Source: Bradyrhizobium manausense
Lineage (GTDB): Bacteria; Pseudomonadota; Alphaproteobacteria; Rhizobiales; Xanthobacteraceae
Assembly (NCBI RefSeq): GCF_018129685.1
Contig: NZ_JAFCLG010000001.1
Location: 558,001 to 622,000, forward strand
DNA: 64,000 bases
Reading direction: 5' to 3'
In this document: in pieces, positions 53,824 through 60,933 of the stretch
Layout of the letters: each line of letters opens with the position of its first letter
Numbering within the stretch: the first letter of the stretch is position 1
Notes under the pieces: model-generated
Databases searched by the model: none
What the model saw: only the letters and a program-made list of their open reading frames with translations
Told to the model about the DNA's origin: nothing
Translations under genes and position numbers: made by a program

Positions 53824-53900
53824 TGGTCGGGGCAGCTGGATTCGAACCAACGACCTGCAGTACCCAAAACTGCCGCGCTACCAGGCTGCGCTATACCCCG
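53824..53900 (-). tRNA. tRNA-Pro (anticodon TGG)
   Basis: 77 bases on the minus strand with encoded CCA (plus-strand TGG at 53824-53826). Acceptor CGGGGTA pairs with the 3' side CCCCG(A); D arm GCGC...GCGC, anticodon arm GCAGT-TTTGGGT-ACTGC with anticodon TGG, T arm CAGCTGGATTCG region read in complement. Read on the minus strand it begins CGGGGTATAGCGCAGCCTGG. Confidence 0.96.
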
Positions 53901-53992
53901 AATGTCCGGCGAGCCCCGTCGATACACGCTTCCAGGAGGGCCATCAAGCGCGTTCAGCCGCTCGCTAGGCGGCCGGGCAGCACCATTTGGAC

Positions 53993-54478
53993 CTATTTGT
54001 TGCCAAACAGGGGATGGCCAACGCGGTCACCCGGGCGGATGCCGTATTTCTGGGCGGTTCCGGCCACGACCTCCAGGACGGCCCGGGCCGGCCCCTTCGA
54101 TGAGATGATCTTGGTGGACAGCGGTTCGGTATTCTCGGCAATGCGCAGGATGCGGCCGTCCGCGCCAATGAAGATCATATCAAGCGAGACGTAAGTATTC
54201 TTCATCCACATCGAGACTTCCTGCTCGGGATTGAAGTCGAACAGCATGCCTTTGCCGTCCGCGAGTTCCTTGCGGTACATCAGTCCGGTCTGCTTCTCAT
54301 CTTCCGTGGTCGCCATCTCCACCGAGAACACCTGCACGCCATTCTTGGTGACGATCTCGAGCGGCTGGAAGCTGGCTGCGTGAACGGACACGGCTGCAAC
54401 GGCGAGGCCGGCGACGACGAGGATGGCGGCAAGCCAGCCCCGGGCAACGGACCGGGCGGCCTTACATTCAAAGCTCAT
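53993..54478 (-). CDS. DUF192 family secreted protein
   Basis: 161 residues. The N-terminal helix (WLAAILVVAGLAVAAVSVHA) is a signal peptide or anchor. The mature part matches DUF192: FSVEMATTEDEKQTGLMYRKELADGKGMLFDF, VSMWMKNTYVSLDMIFIGADGRILRIAENTEPLS, and VLEVVAGTAQKYGIRPGDRVGH. The family is periplasmic, single-domain beta-barrel, function unclear. ATG 54478 lies after a 100-base gap that holds the cold-shock gene terminator. Confidence 0.9.
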   Translation of the reverse strand: MSFECKAARSVARGWLAAILVVAGLAVAAVSVHAASFQPLEIVTKNGVQVFSVEMATTEDEKQTGLMYRKELADGKGMLFDFNPEQEVSMWMKNTYVSLDMIFIGADGRILRIAENTEPLSTKIISSKGPARAVLEVVAGTAQKYGIRPGDRVGHPLFGNK

Positions 54479-54578
54479 GACAGGATTCTCGGACTGCGCT
54501 CAAAGTGCCTGACGGCGACGGACTGGGCCTGACGGCCTGGGACTGCGGCATCCTTACGCGGCCATTATGACAAAAGCC

Positions 54579-54610
54579 AGAAGCGCGCGACCCCGGGGCC
54601 GCGCGCTTCT
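54579..54610 (-). terminator. Intrinsic terminator of the double cold-shock protein gene
   Basis: Arms AGAAGCGCGCG (54579-54589) and CGCGCGCTTCT (54600-54610) pair perfectly, 11 bp, with an inner CCCCGGGG. On the minus strand the stem is followed by GGCTTTTGTC. It lies 31 bases past the stop of the gene at 54641. Confidence 0.75.
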
Positions 54611-54640
54611 GCTCACGAATACGACGAGGTGTAGTGGCTG

Positions 54641-55273
54641 CTAGTGCGACTGGAGCCCCGGCGAGCCGGTCTCCGGATGGATCTCGGCGGCCATCATGCC
54701 TTTGGAACCGGGCCCAAAGCGGACCAGCACATACTGGCCCGGCCGCAGCTCGGTCATGCCGAAGCGGCGCAGCGTCTCCATATGCACGAAGATGTCCGGC
54801 GTGCCCTCGCCGCAGGTCAGGAAGCCAAAGCCACGCAGCCGGTTGAACCATTTGACCTGGGCCCGTTCGAGCCCGCTGGTCGCGGTGACCGTGACGTGGG
54901 TGCGCGGCGGCAGCATCTGCGCCGGATGGATTGCGGTCGACTCGTCCATCGAGACGACGCGGAAGGCCTGGTAGCCTTTGGCGCGCTGGATGCACTCGAC
55001 GACGATACGGGCCCCCTCGTAAGCCGTCTGGAAGCCGTCGCGCCTAAGCACGGTAACGTGCAGGAGCACGTCGGGCCATCCATTGTCGGGAACGATGAAA
55101 CCGTAGCCCTTTGAGGCGTCGAACCATTTGATGACGCCATGAACCTCGACGAGGTTGGCGCTGCCCTCACCTAACCCGGTGAAGGGACTGAGAGCACTGT
55201 CGCGTCCGGCGCCGTGCTCGCCCGACGCGGGAACTCCCAGCTTTTTGGACTCAAATCCGTCCGACGACCCCAT
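54641..55273 (-). CDS. Double cold-shock-domain protein
   Basis: About 210 residues with two CSD repeats: the first VHGVIKWFDASKGYGFIVPDNGWPDVLLHVTVLRR (RNP1 KGYGFI), the second AQVKWFNRLRGFGFLTCGEGTPDIFVHMETLRRFG (RNP1 RGFGFL, RNP2 DIFVHM). The first domain departs from consensus in RNP2 (VLLHV). Single-stranded nucleic-acid binding is expected; paired-domain versions are typical of alphaproteobacteria. An N-terminal ~40-residue unstructured tail precedes. ATG 55273 chosen; ATGs at 55297 and 55309 are in frame. Confidence 0.9.
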   Translation of the reverse strand: MGSSDGFESKKLGVPASGEHGAGRDSALSPFTGLGEGSANLVEVHGVIKWFDASKGYGFIVPDNGWPDVLLHVTVLRRDGFQTAYEGARIVVECIQRAKGYQAFRVVSMDESTAIHPAQMLPPRTHVTVTATSGLERAQVKWFNRLRGFGFLTCGEGTPDIFVHMETLRRFGMTELRPGQYVLVRFGPGSKGMMAAEIHPETGSPGLQSH

Positions 55274-55472
55274 AACCCCGGACCCCACACATGCCATGCA
55301 ACCCGCCACATTGGCGGCGCTCGAATCACGCGTCTTAAGAGAATGTTCTCAGTTCGACGCGACGCGAATCTTTCGAATCAAAAGATAACACTCCCGATTG
55401 CGAGGCATAGACAAAAAAGAGATTCGCCGGAACCTATGAACAGCTTGCACAGGCGCGAATCAAATTGATGCC

Positions 55473-56234
55473 TCAATTGGCGACGAAGGGCCCGAGCGCT
55501 TCGCCGATGTCATGGTGAATGACGAGGTCGGCGATGTCGTCCTGCTCGGTCGGCTCGCGATTGATGATCACCAAACGTGCACCTGCGTCCTTCGCCATCA
55601 TCGGAAAACCCGCCGCCGGCCAAACCACCAGCGAGGAACCGATCACGATGAAGAGATCGCATGCCCGCGACAGCTCGGCGGCGCGCTGCATTTCGTCCTC
55701 GGGCATCGCCTGACCGAACGAGATCGTTGCGGTTTTCACGGGTTCGTCGCACGCGGTGCAGTTGGGTGCGGCGCCGTCCCTGTCGAACCGCTGCTTGACC
55801 CAGTCGAGTGGGTAGGCCTGCCCACATCCGATGCAGCGCGCGAAAGTGGTATTGCCGTGAAGTTCAATCACGCGGTCGGCGGCGAAGCCCGACGCTTGGT
55901 GCAGATTGTCGATGTTCTGGGTGATCACGGCCGGAATCTTTCCGGCGCGATGCAGCGACGCCAGCGCACGGTGGCCGCGGCCGGGCTTGGCTGCAGCGAA
56001 GACCTCCTGCATCGCAAAACGCCTCCGCCAGGATTCATCGCGTGCTGACTGGCTCGCGACGAACTCGTCGAACGGGATCGGACGATTGCGGGTCCAAATT
56101 CCCCCCGGCGAGCGGAAGTCGGGAATGCCGCATTCGGTGGAGATGCCGGCGCCGGTGAACGGCACGATGGTCTTGGCGCGCGCGATCATCTCGCCGAGCT
56201 GCTCGACGCCGCTCTGAAGATCGGATGCAATCAC
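55473..56234 (-). CDS. cobB: NAD-dependent protein deacylase, Sir2 family
   Basis: 253 residues. Rossmann NAD site FTGAGISTECGIPDFRSPGGIW, the catalytic segment TQNIDNLHQASGFAADRVIELHGNTTFARC (His in ELHGN), a zinc site with CIGC and CTAC pairs, and the late loop VIGSSLVVWPAAGFP. All active residues are present. It removes acyl groups from lysines of cytosolic enzymes; substrates unknown. Monocistronic, divergent from a small gene at 56505. Confidence 0.93.
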   Translation of the reverse strand: MIASDLQSGVEQLGEMIARAKTIVPFTGAGISTECGIPDFRSPGGIWTRNRPIPFDEFVASQSARDESWRRRFAMQEVFAAAKPGRGHRALASLHRAGKIPAVITQNIDNLHQASGFAADRVIELHGNTTFARCIGCGQAYPLDWVKQRFDRDGAAPNCTACDEPVKTATISFGQAMPEDEMQRAAELSRACDLFIVIGSSLVVWPAAGFPMMAKDAGARLVIINREPTEQDDIADLVIHHDIGEALGPFVAN

Positions 56235-56504
56235 TCGCCGCCTCCCGATTCACGTTCGCGCTAGCTGCAACATCTGCAAGCGACAAGATTGTCGACGCTG
56301 TTATCCACCGCCGCGCAAGTCATTGACGGCATTCGGGCGGCAATTTTTTCCGGCCATCGCTTATCACATTCCTGCAATGCCGCCTCCCCATTGACGCCCC
56401 AATCAAAAGCGCAAATGCATGTGTTGACGCGACTCAACGTGATTGCGGCGGCAGTGCTTGAGTTCAGAAATGCACACATGCTCAAGTGGAGTGGGGATTT
56501 TGAC

Positions 56505-56669
56505 ATGACAGAAGACGAACAACGCAAGATCCGCGAACGCGACGAGATCGCCGCCCGTGTCGCCGCCTTCCGTGCCACGCAGGAAAAATTCAAGCGCGAG
56601 CGCGAAGAGTATTTCGTCTCGACGCTCGATAACGCGCGCAAGGTCGAACGGCCCTCGCTCTGGCCGTAA
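56505..56669 (+). CDS. Small highly charged helical protein
   Basis: 54 residues from ATG 56505, GGGG upstream. MTEDEQRKIRERDEIAARVA followed by AFRATQEKFKREREEYFVST and KVERPSLWP: an uninterrupted amphipathic, Arg/Glu-rich helix with a short C-terminal tail. Looks like a small DNA-associated or coiled-coil protein of the kind widespread in Bradyrhizobium; no function known. A strong hairpin terminator follows at 56721. Confidence 0.6.
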   Translation: MTEDEQRKIRERDEIAARVAAFRATQEKFKREREEYFVSTLDNARKVERPSLWP

Positions 56670-56685
56670 GCGCGTCGCGCTCGAC

Positions 56686-56720
56686 GTGCGCCAACGAAAA
56701 AATGTGCGCCAACGAAAAAA
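56686..56720. repeat. 17-base direct repeat before a terminator
   Basis: GTGCGCCAACGAAAAAA occurs at 56686-56702 and 56704-56720, one T between them. The second copy supplies the A-run of the following terminator. Looks like a recent local duplication. Confidence 0.85.
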
Positions 56721-56745
56721 GCCCGGAGCATCGCTCCGGGCTTTT
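56721..56745. terminator. Bidirectional intrinsic terminator
   Basis: GCCCGGAGC (56721-56729), loop ATC, GCTCCGGGC (56733-56741), preceded by A6 and followed by TTTT. It can end both the plus-strand gene at 56505 and the minus-strand gene at 56760. Confidence 0.85.
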
Positions 56746-56759
56746 CGATTCCTCAGCTC

Positions 56760-57038
56760 TTACCAGCTGCGGTAGTAGTAATGACGGCGGTGGTGATAGT
56801 ACGGCCCACCATAGTAGGCGTACGGGCCGGGGCCATAGTAGGCCGGGCCATCGTAATAGCCGTAGCCCGGTCCGTAATAGCCGTAAGGATGCGACGCAGC
56901 GATTGCGCCCGCGGTGATCGCACCGGCGGCCAGACCAAACGCCAGACCCGGGCCGATACCGCGCGCCTGCGCGGGGGCGGCAACCGCGGTCACGCCGACG
57001 GCTGCGACTGTCGCCAGAACTGCGAGTGTCCTTCTCAT
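56760..57038 (-). CDS. Secreted Gly/Tyr-rich small protein
   Basis: 92 residues; ATG 57038 follows AAGGAGGAGATC, a very strong ribosome site. Signal peptide (MRRTLAVLATVAAVGVTAVA, ending AQA), a glycine/alanine helical segment, then tyrosine/glycine/proline repeats (YGYYGPGYGYYDGPAYYGP) and a basic end HHRRHYYYRSW. Typical of exported low-complexity proteins in this group. Function unknown. Confidence 0.8.
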   Translation of the reverse strand: MRRTLAVLATVAAVGVTAVAAPAQARGIGPGLAFGLAAGAITAGAIAASHPYGYYGPGYGYYDGPAYYGPGPYAYYGGPYYHHRRHYYYRSW

Positions 57039-57178
57039 GATCTCCTCCTTCGTAAGTCGCAGGGGTAACGCGGGCCGCGCGCAATGGTTCGCTTGGGAGG
57101 GAATCGAGCCGCGCAGAAATAATCTCGCCGCCGCGGGAACGATTTCGGGAATGCTGGATTGAACCTCAACATGCGAGA

Positions 57179-57247
57179 GCCTCCGCCATCCGGGTGAGGC
57201 AGCGCATGAAGACCCCGTCAGCATCTCCGCGGTGCTGGCGGGGTTTT
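57179..57247 (+). ncRNA. Candidate small RNA 3' part with intrinsic terminator
   Basis: Two consecutive hairpins on the plus strand: GCCTC (57179-57183)/GAGGC (57196-57200), then ACCCCGTCAGCATC (57212-57225)/GGTGCTGGCGGGGT (57231-57244) with a 5-base loop, followed by TTTT to 57247. No plus-strand gene lies upstream that it could terminate (the nearest gene, 56760-57038, is on the minus strand), so a small RNA starting somewhere in 57040-57170 is suspected. The 5' end is not located. Confidence 0.45.
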
Positions 57248-57318
57248 CAGTTTCGCGGGAACAAGAATGGCAGCAGACATCGACGGCTGCCAGCGGGGCG
57301 GAGGCCGAGGAGACAAGA

Positions 57319-57549
57319 TTGCCGATATCCGCTTTGCTCGCCCGCATTCGCAGGCTCGTTCCCACAACCAGCACGCAGCACTACGACGAGATCGTCCGGA
57401 ACTTCGGCACAGGCGCGCTGCGCCCGCCGCCGACACCGATGAGCGACGGCGAGCTCGCCCACGCCATCGCCGAGTTCCTCAAATCGCCGCCGTCCACGGA
57501 GTCAGTTGCAACGCTCGGCCGGCGGCTCGATCCCACCTCGCCGCTTTGA
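57319..57549 (+). CDS. Hypothetical small protein
   Basis: 76 residues from TTG 57319, which has GAGGAG seven bases upstream. Starts MPISALLARIRRLVPTTSTQ and contains SDGELAHAIAEFLKSPPSTE. Helical, cytosolic, no family recognised. It follows the small RNA terminator by 72 bases. The frame is open further upstream without a ribosome site. Confidence 0.4.
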   Translation: MPISALLARIRRLVPTTSTQHYDEIVRNFGTGALRPPPTPMSDGELAHAIAEFLKSPPSTESVATLGRRLDPTSPL

Positions 57550-57654
57550 GCGGCCGTGCGGCTTGCACGCATGATCGCGCCGGGGATGAAGCCTGCGTCG
57601 GCAGGCATTAGGCCACAGACCTCGGCGCCTTGTTTGTTCCAGCTTCGCCTCCGT

Positions 57655-57915
57655 TTCGTTCGCGAAGAACGAATCGGAATCGACGAAACCGATCCGCAGC
57701 AGACCTTAATAATTCGTTCGCATGCAAACGAACCGCAAACCGCGACGAGCGCGCGATCGAATATCGGCGCGATCGAATATCGGGCGAGGCGCGAGCCATG
57801 TTGCGACGATGATGCGAGGCCCCGCGCTGACTCGTTTTGATACAGAAGCCAGGCCGGACTCCGAACACACGCGGCCTGTTCTGCATCCGACTCCATTTCG
57901 TTCCGGAAGAACGAA
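57655..57915. repeat. Three copies of a TTCGTT...AACGAA palindrome in a gene-poor region
   Basis: Two near-identical copies lie at 57655-57673 and 57897-57915: TTCGTTC, a five-base spacer, GAACGAA, each followed by TCGGA. A weaker version with six-base arms lies at 57713-57718/57727-57732. The surrounding 57550-58009 has no convincing gene. Confidence 0.7.
57751..57782. repeat. Perfect tandem duplication of 16 bases
   Basis: GCGCGATCGAATATCG at 57751-57766 is repeated at 57767-57782. It lies between the TTCGTT palindromes and is noncoding. Confidence 0.9.
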
Positions 57916-58009
57916 TCGGAGCAGTACAAATCAATGGGAAGCATTTCCTAACGATCGATGAAGCGAGACCACCTCACATCAGGTCGCCATCGCCTCAAGC
58001 CAAACGCGC

Positions 58010-58150
58010 TCAGGCAGCCGCGCGCTTGGTGGCCGCCTTCTCCGAAAAGCATTCCAGGATCTGGATGCGCAGTTCTTCTGCAGCCGGGCCCTCCACCCTC
58101 CTGAGCTGGTTCCAGAGTCGGATCACTTCGCGCTGTTTCTCCACGGTCAT
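58010..58150 (-). CDS. Small helical protein (46 residues)
   Basis: ATG 58150 follows GGAGGTGA at ideal spacing, one of the strongest ribosome sites in the window. The product begins MTVEKQREVIRLWNQLRRVE, continues GPAAEELRIQILECFSEKAA, and ends TKRAAA: an amphipathic two-helix pattern with balanced charge. No transmembrane segment. It starts 45 bases after a hairpin terminator (58195-58224). No family recognised, but composition, length and start make it a likely real gene. Confidence 0.75.
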   Translation of the reverse strand: MTVEKQREVIRLWNQLRRVEGPAAEELRIQILECFSEKAATKRAAA

Positions 58151-58194
58151 GAATCACCTCCAAAGCCGGTGATTGACTAGAACAAAATAAGAAC

Positions 58195-58224
58195 AAAAAG
58201 TCCAGCCCCTCGCGCGGACTTTTT
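58195..58224. terminator. Hairpin with A-run and T-run, upstream of the 58010 gene
   Basis: AAAAAGTCC (58195-58203) pairs with GGACTTTTT (58216-58224). On the minus strand it is followed by GTTCTTATTTTG, so it works best in that direction, before the small gene at 58010-58150. Confidence 0.7.
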
Positions 58225-58274
58225 GAGCGCGTCGCGTTGAACCTTTGCAGCGCGCGACAGACCTATTGAGGCTG

Positions 58275-58450
58275 GGGATTTCAGCGCCCAGTTACACGGC
58301 AGCGCCGCCTGACGAACATATTCCGTCACCGCGGCGCTGTTGCTTTTTGGATTTTCAACCTTAAGTTAACTGGCCGCCGGCGGCCAGGCGCTGAAATCCC
58401 AACGCCGTCGGCAAAGAGAGCCCCGTGCGCAAGCGCGGGGTTTTTCTTTT
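58275..58450 (+). ncRNA. Candidate structured RNA with terminator
   Basis: A 14-bp perfect outer stem (58275-58288 with 58387-58400, arm GGGATTTCAGCGCC) encloses a long hairpin (CAGCGCCGC 58300-58308 with 58331-58339, extended by TGACG/CGTCA around loop 58315-58323) and a second hairpin (58370-58376 with 58381-58387). A strong intrinsic terminator follows on the plus strand: 8-bp stem 58421-58440 with GCAA loop, then TTTTTCTTTT. No gene lies on the plus strand here, so a stand-alone RNA of ~180 bases is likely. The minus strand also has a terminator (58195-58224), so the strand is not certain. Confidence 0.5.
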
Positions 58451-58513
58451 CGGAGCTGGTGCCGATGCGCGAAATCCGCGCTGAACTTTTCCGGCGCTGG
58501 CGCGTCTTAATAA

Positions 58514-58536
58514 GTGAAGCTTCCCCCAGGCTTCAC
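58514..58536 (-). terminator. Hairpin with CTGGGGGAA loop (second of two after HU)
   Basis: GTGAAGC (58514-58520) and GCTTCAC (58530-58536) flank the loop TTCCCCCAG. On the minus strand the stem is followed by TTATTAA. It lies 109 bases past the HU stop. Confidence 0.6.
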
Positions 58537-58545
58537 CCCCATCCG

Positions 58546-58574
58546 AAAACCCCGCTTCCCCCAGGCGGGGTTTT
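58546..58574 (-). terminator. Intrinsic terminator after HU with the same loop
   Basis: AAAACCCCGC (58546-58555) and GCGGGGTTTT (58565-58574) flank an identical nine-base loop TTCCCCCAG. It lies 71 bases past the HU stop (58645) and is bidirectional by sequence. Confidence 0.75.
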
Positions 58575-58644
58575 CCCCTTCTTGAAGACCAGCATGTCGC
58601 AGCTCGGCGCCGCAAAAGCGCGCGCGACCGCGCGATCCCTTGGA

Positions 58645-58941
58645 TCAGACTGCGTCCTTCGCAACCTTCAACGGCGAGGCCTTCACCGACTTGCTCGCCG
58701 GCTTTGCAGCAAACTGCATCGGCTCCTTGGTGAAGGGATTGACGCCCATGCGGGCCTCGGTCGCCGGCTTGTTGACCACGGACATCTTCACGAACCCGGG
58801 AATGACAAACTCGCCCGCCTCGTTGAGCTCCTTGTAGCCAACCGTTGCCATGTACTCGATGACCGACTTCACGTCGTTCTTCGCAAGCTGCGTGCCTTCG
58901 GCAATCGCATCGATCAATTGAGTCTTGGTCATCTTCGCCAT
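58645..58941 (-). CDS. HU family DNA-binding protein
   Basis: 98 residues. MAKMTKTQLIDAIAEGTQLA then VKSVIEYMATVGYKELNEAGEFVIPGFVKMSVVNKPATEARMGVNPFTKEPMQFAAKPASKSVKASPLKVAKDAV. It keeps the HU helical dimerisation part and the beta-arm (ARMGVNPFTKEPM) but reads GEFVIPGFV in place of the usual GF/GS loop and carries an extended Lys/Ala tail, as in the SPO1-TF1-like or second HU copies of alphaproteobacteria. Nucleoid protein; homodimer expected. ATG 58941. Confidence 0.9.
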   Translation of the reverse strand: MAKMTKTQLIDAIAEGTQLAKNDVKSVIEYMATVGYKELNEAGEFVIPGFVKMSVVNKPATEARMGVNPFTKEPMQFAAKPASKSVKASPLKVAKDAV

Positions 58942-59307
58942 GTCTGGATTGTCCTCTGAATGGGGTGCGCGCGAGCTGCGGTGTAGCTTTGTCCCGGAAG
59001 CGGTAAAACTACGCGCGCCGCGTCTGTTCGCGCCTGTCGGCCACGAAGCAGCCGGGCTTAGAGCCCATTGAGGCCCAAAACGCAAGCAGCAGTTCTGCTT
59101 GAGTTCCGTCACATTTCCTGGGCTAAATTGCTGCACTGGCGGCAATGTTGTCGCGTATGAGAGCCACGCTTGTTCCAGCAAGCGCGGTTTTCCACACCAT
59201 GAGTCACCTCGTCGTGAAACTTCCAACTTGGTGCACGTTGTTCAGACTCTGGTAACCCAACGCCGCCACTCTCCTCGTCAGTATCGTTGCGTTTGGAGTA
59301 CCCCACA
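58942..59307. other. 366-base intergenic region
   Basis: Holds the divergent promoters of HU and the 59308 gene. A short inverted repeat AAGCAG/CTGCTT is at about 59085-59100 and CGCTTG/CAAGCG at about 59165-59182. No supported gene. Confidence 0.4.
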
Positions 59308-59610
59308 GTGCTGAATTTTGACGAGCTGCGAGAACTCGCAGCCGATGTCCGCGTCTTTGTCGATGTCGCCGAAGACAAGGCCGAGGCGCTCAAATCCGTG
59401 ATCAGAGCCTACGACGTGGTGCTGGCGATCTTTCCGTCCGGAGACGGCATGGGTCTCCACGTCATCAAGGGCAAAGAGATCCTGGATGGAATCGCGAAAT
59501 CGCGCACACATGCGAGCTACAGCCACACCGCCATCGCGGTGCCTGATCTCGAGCATGCCGAAGTGCTGAAATATCTGGCGGTCCCCGCCGAGCAGCGCAT
59601 TGCGGCGTGA
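59308..59610 (+). CDS. Hypothetical small alpha/beta protein
   Basis: 100 residues from GTG 59308, with GGAG nine bases upstream; upstream TTG codons are less likely. The product reads MLNFDELRELAADVRVFVDVAEDKAEAL, then SVIRAYDVVLAIFPSGDGMGLHVIKG and AIAVPDLEHAEVLKYLAVPA, a clear alternation of helix and strand typical of a soluble domain. No family recognised. Confidence 0.6.
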   Translation: MLNFDELRELAADVRVFVDVAEDKAEALKSVIRAYDVVLAIFPSGDGMGLHVIKGKEILDGIAKSRTHASYSHTAIAVPDLEHAEVLKYLAVPAEQRIAA

Positions 59611-59671
59611 TCGCTGACTGCCTCCACTGCACGGCGCCATCGTCGTTCCGATGGCACTTGCGCGGATCATC

Positions 59672-59685
59672 ATGATTTACATCAA
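59672..59685 (+). promoter_or_regulatory. FNR/FixK-like binding site upstream of the 59749 gene
   Basis: ATGATTTACATCAA differs by one base from the FNR/FixK consensus TTGAT-N4-ATCAA. A possible -10, TAGGAT (59708-59713), would put the start of transcription near 59720 and the box centre at about -41.5, the class II position for this regulator family. Confidence 0.5.
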
Positions 59686-59748
59686 GGCTGCACAACCCAT
59701 ACGGGCATAGGATTCGAAACACGTGACGCTCCTTCACAGGACACGCAC

Positions 59749-59943
59749 ATGCTTCCAGATCCCGCATGCCGGTATGCCGTGTGTGTCCACGTGAGCGGGG
59801 TCTTCGTGATCCGGGAGACCTTCCCGGACGGGACATCAGAACAATTGGTGGGTAGCTTCGCGACGCGACGCGCCGCCGAAGCCTGGATTGCCAGTCAGTC
59901 CCAGCGTTCCCGCGGCGACGACCAATCGACGACGGAGCGCTGA
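59749..59943 (+). CDS. Hypothetical small protein
   Basis: 64 residues, MLPDPACRYAVCVHVSGVFV then IRETFPDGTSEQLVGSFATR and RAAEAWIASQSQRS with a charged tail. Short beta-strands followed by a helix, as in small conserved DUF proteins of Bradyrhizobium. Two cysteines. An FNR/FixK-like box lies upstream, so microaerobic control is possible. Confidence 0.6.
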   Translation: MLPDPACRYAVCVHVSGVFVIRETFPDGTSEQLVGSFATRRAAEAWIASQSQRSRGDDQSTTER

Positions 59944-59979
59944 CGAGCTGGCGAAATCGTCCTGGCTCCGCACGCTCCG

Positions 59980-60144
59980 TCAGTGCCCCCACACTGTGAC
60001 CGCGACGCCGATCCCGATAAGGCCGAGACCGACGACGACAGGCGCGAAATCGGCGGCGTCCTCAACGCCGCACAATTTGGCGACGACTGTCCCGATGGCA
60101 TTCAGGACGAGCTCGAAGATGAAACCGAACAGGGCGTCAAGCAT
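59980..60144 (-). CDS. Small glycine-rich membrane protein (54 residues)
   Basis: ATG 60144 encodes MLDALFGFIFELVLNAIGTV then VAKLCGVEDAAD and APVVVGLGLIGIGVAVTVWGH. Two hydrophobic segments flank a short charged loop, so a hairpin membrane protein. It lies six bases after the stop of the next upstream gene (60151) and is presumably cotranscribed with it. No family name recognised. Confidence 0.65.
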   Translation of the reverse strand: MLDALFGFIFELVLNAIGTVVAKLCGVEDAADFAPVVVGLGLIGIGVAVTVWGH

Positions 60145-60150
60145 CGCCGC

Positions 60151-60363
60151 TCATCCCGCCTTGCCATACCTGCCATACCTGGCGTCATGCACGACATCGC
60201 CGATGGTGCTTCCGACGACCACCGCTGCGAAGACGGGCCAGCTTGCCGAGGCGACCAGGATGGTCCCGAAATGCATGTCCCCCGGGCTCCGGTAGGCATC
60301 GAAGCCCGCGAAAAAGACCATCGCGATCAGACAGCTCAGCAGATATCGTTTGAAGCAGTTCAC
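60151..60363 (-). CDS. Small membrane protein
   Basis: 70 residues from GTG 60363, which has GAGGG about ten bases upstream; the longer reading from 60408 is possible. Sequence MNCFKRYLLSCLIAMVFFAG then DAYRSPGDMHFGTILVASASWPVFAAVVVGSTIGDVVHDAR: two transmembrane helices. First of a two-gene unit with 59980-60144. Function unknown. Confidence 0.6.
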   Translation of the reverse strand: MNCFKRYLLSCLIAMVFFAGFDAYRSPGDMHFGTILVASASWPVFAAVVVGSTIGDVVHDARYGRYGKAG

Positions 60364-60447
60364 GGCGACATGCCCTCGTTTCCCGGCATTCGTCGCCTCC
60401 AGCCGCATCCCGGTTCATCAGCCCGCCGGCCCGGCCTCACGCCCGGC

Positions 60448-60735
60448 CTAGGGCTCGCCGATCCGGCCTGGCCAGGCTCCATCTTCCGTCGTCCTGGTCG
60501 CGAAATGGCATCCCGCCGCAATCAGGACCAGCGTAACGTTCACGCCAAACAGAAGGTGCAAGGCCAGGCTCATGTCCTCGCTCACGTACCTGATGTCGTG
60601 CCGGGACACGTAGCGCACAGGATGCGCGGCATCAGGCTCATGCGGAGAGATGGTGACGAGCGCAAGCCAGCCGGTCGTGCCGCAAAGCGCTGCGACCCAC
60701 GCAATCCTTCCAAGCCTTCGCAGCCAGCGCTTCAT
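60448..60735 (-). CDS. Small two-helix membrane protein
   Basis: 95 residues: MKRWLRRLGRIAWVAALCGT then GWLALVTISPHEP, and a second helix SLALHLLFGVNVTLVLIAAGCHF. The region between is polar and contains RYVSRHDIRYVSED. Probably inner membrane. No family recognised; it precedes the two small membrane-protein genes on the same strand. Confidence 0.6.
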   Translation of the reverse strand: MKRWLRRLGRIAWVAALCGTTGWLALVTISPHEPDAAHPVRYVSRHDIRYVSEDMSLALHLLFGVNVTLVLIAAGCHFATRTTEDGAWPGRIGEP

Positions 60736-60933
60736 GCCGATCCCGCCGGATCTTGATTTGCCTTTTTAGTCGCCCCGCCCCGTCAAGGGGTTCAGGGACC
60801 ATCTCCTCGCCTCGGGCCCACGTGGCGCGAAGATGGTCGCGACGAACGGTGATCCGGAATGCCCGGCTTGATGAGCGCGATTGAGCCGCGCCGAGCCAGT
60901 CGAAAACCCAGGCCTCCGCAGCCGAGGATCTGC

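Noticed and set aside
57381..57944. A 187-codon minus-strand frame across 57381-57944
   Set aside because: It crosses the TTCGTT palindromes and the 16-base tandem, overlaps a plus-strand small gene and has Ser/Arg-rich shadow composition.
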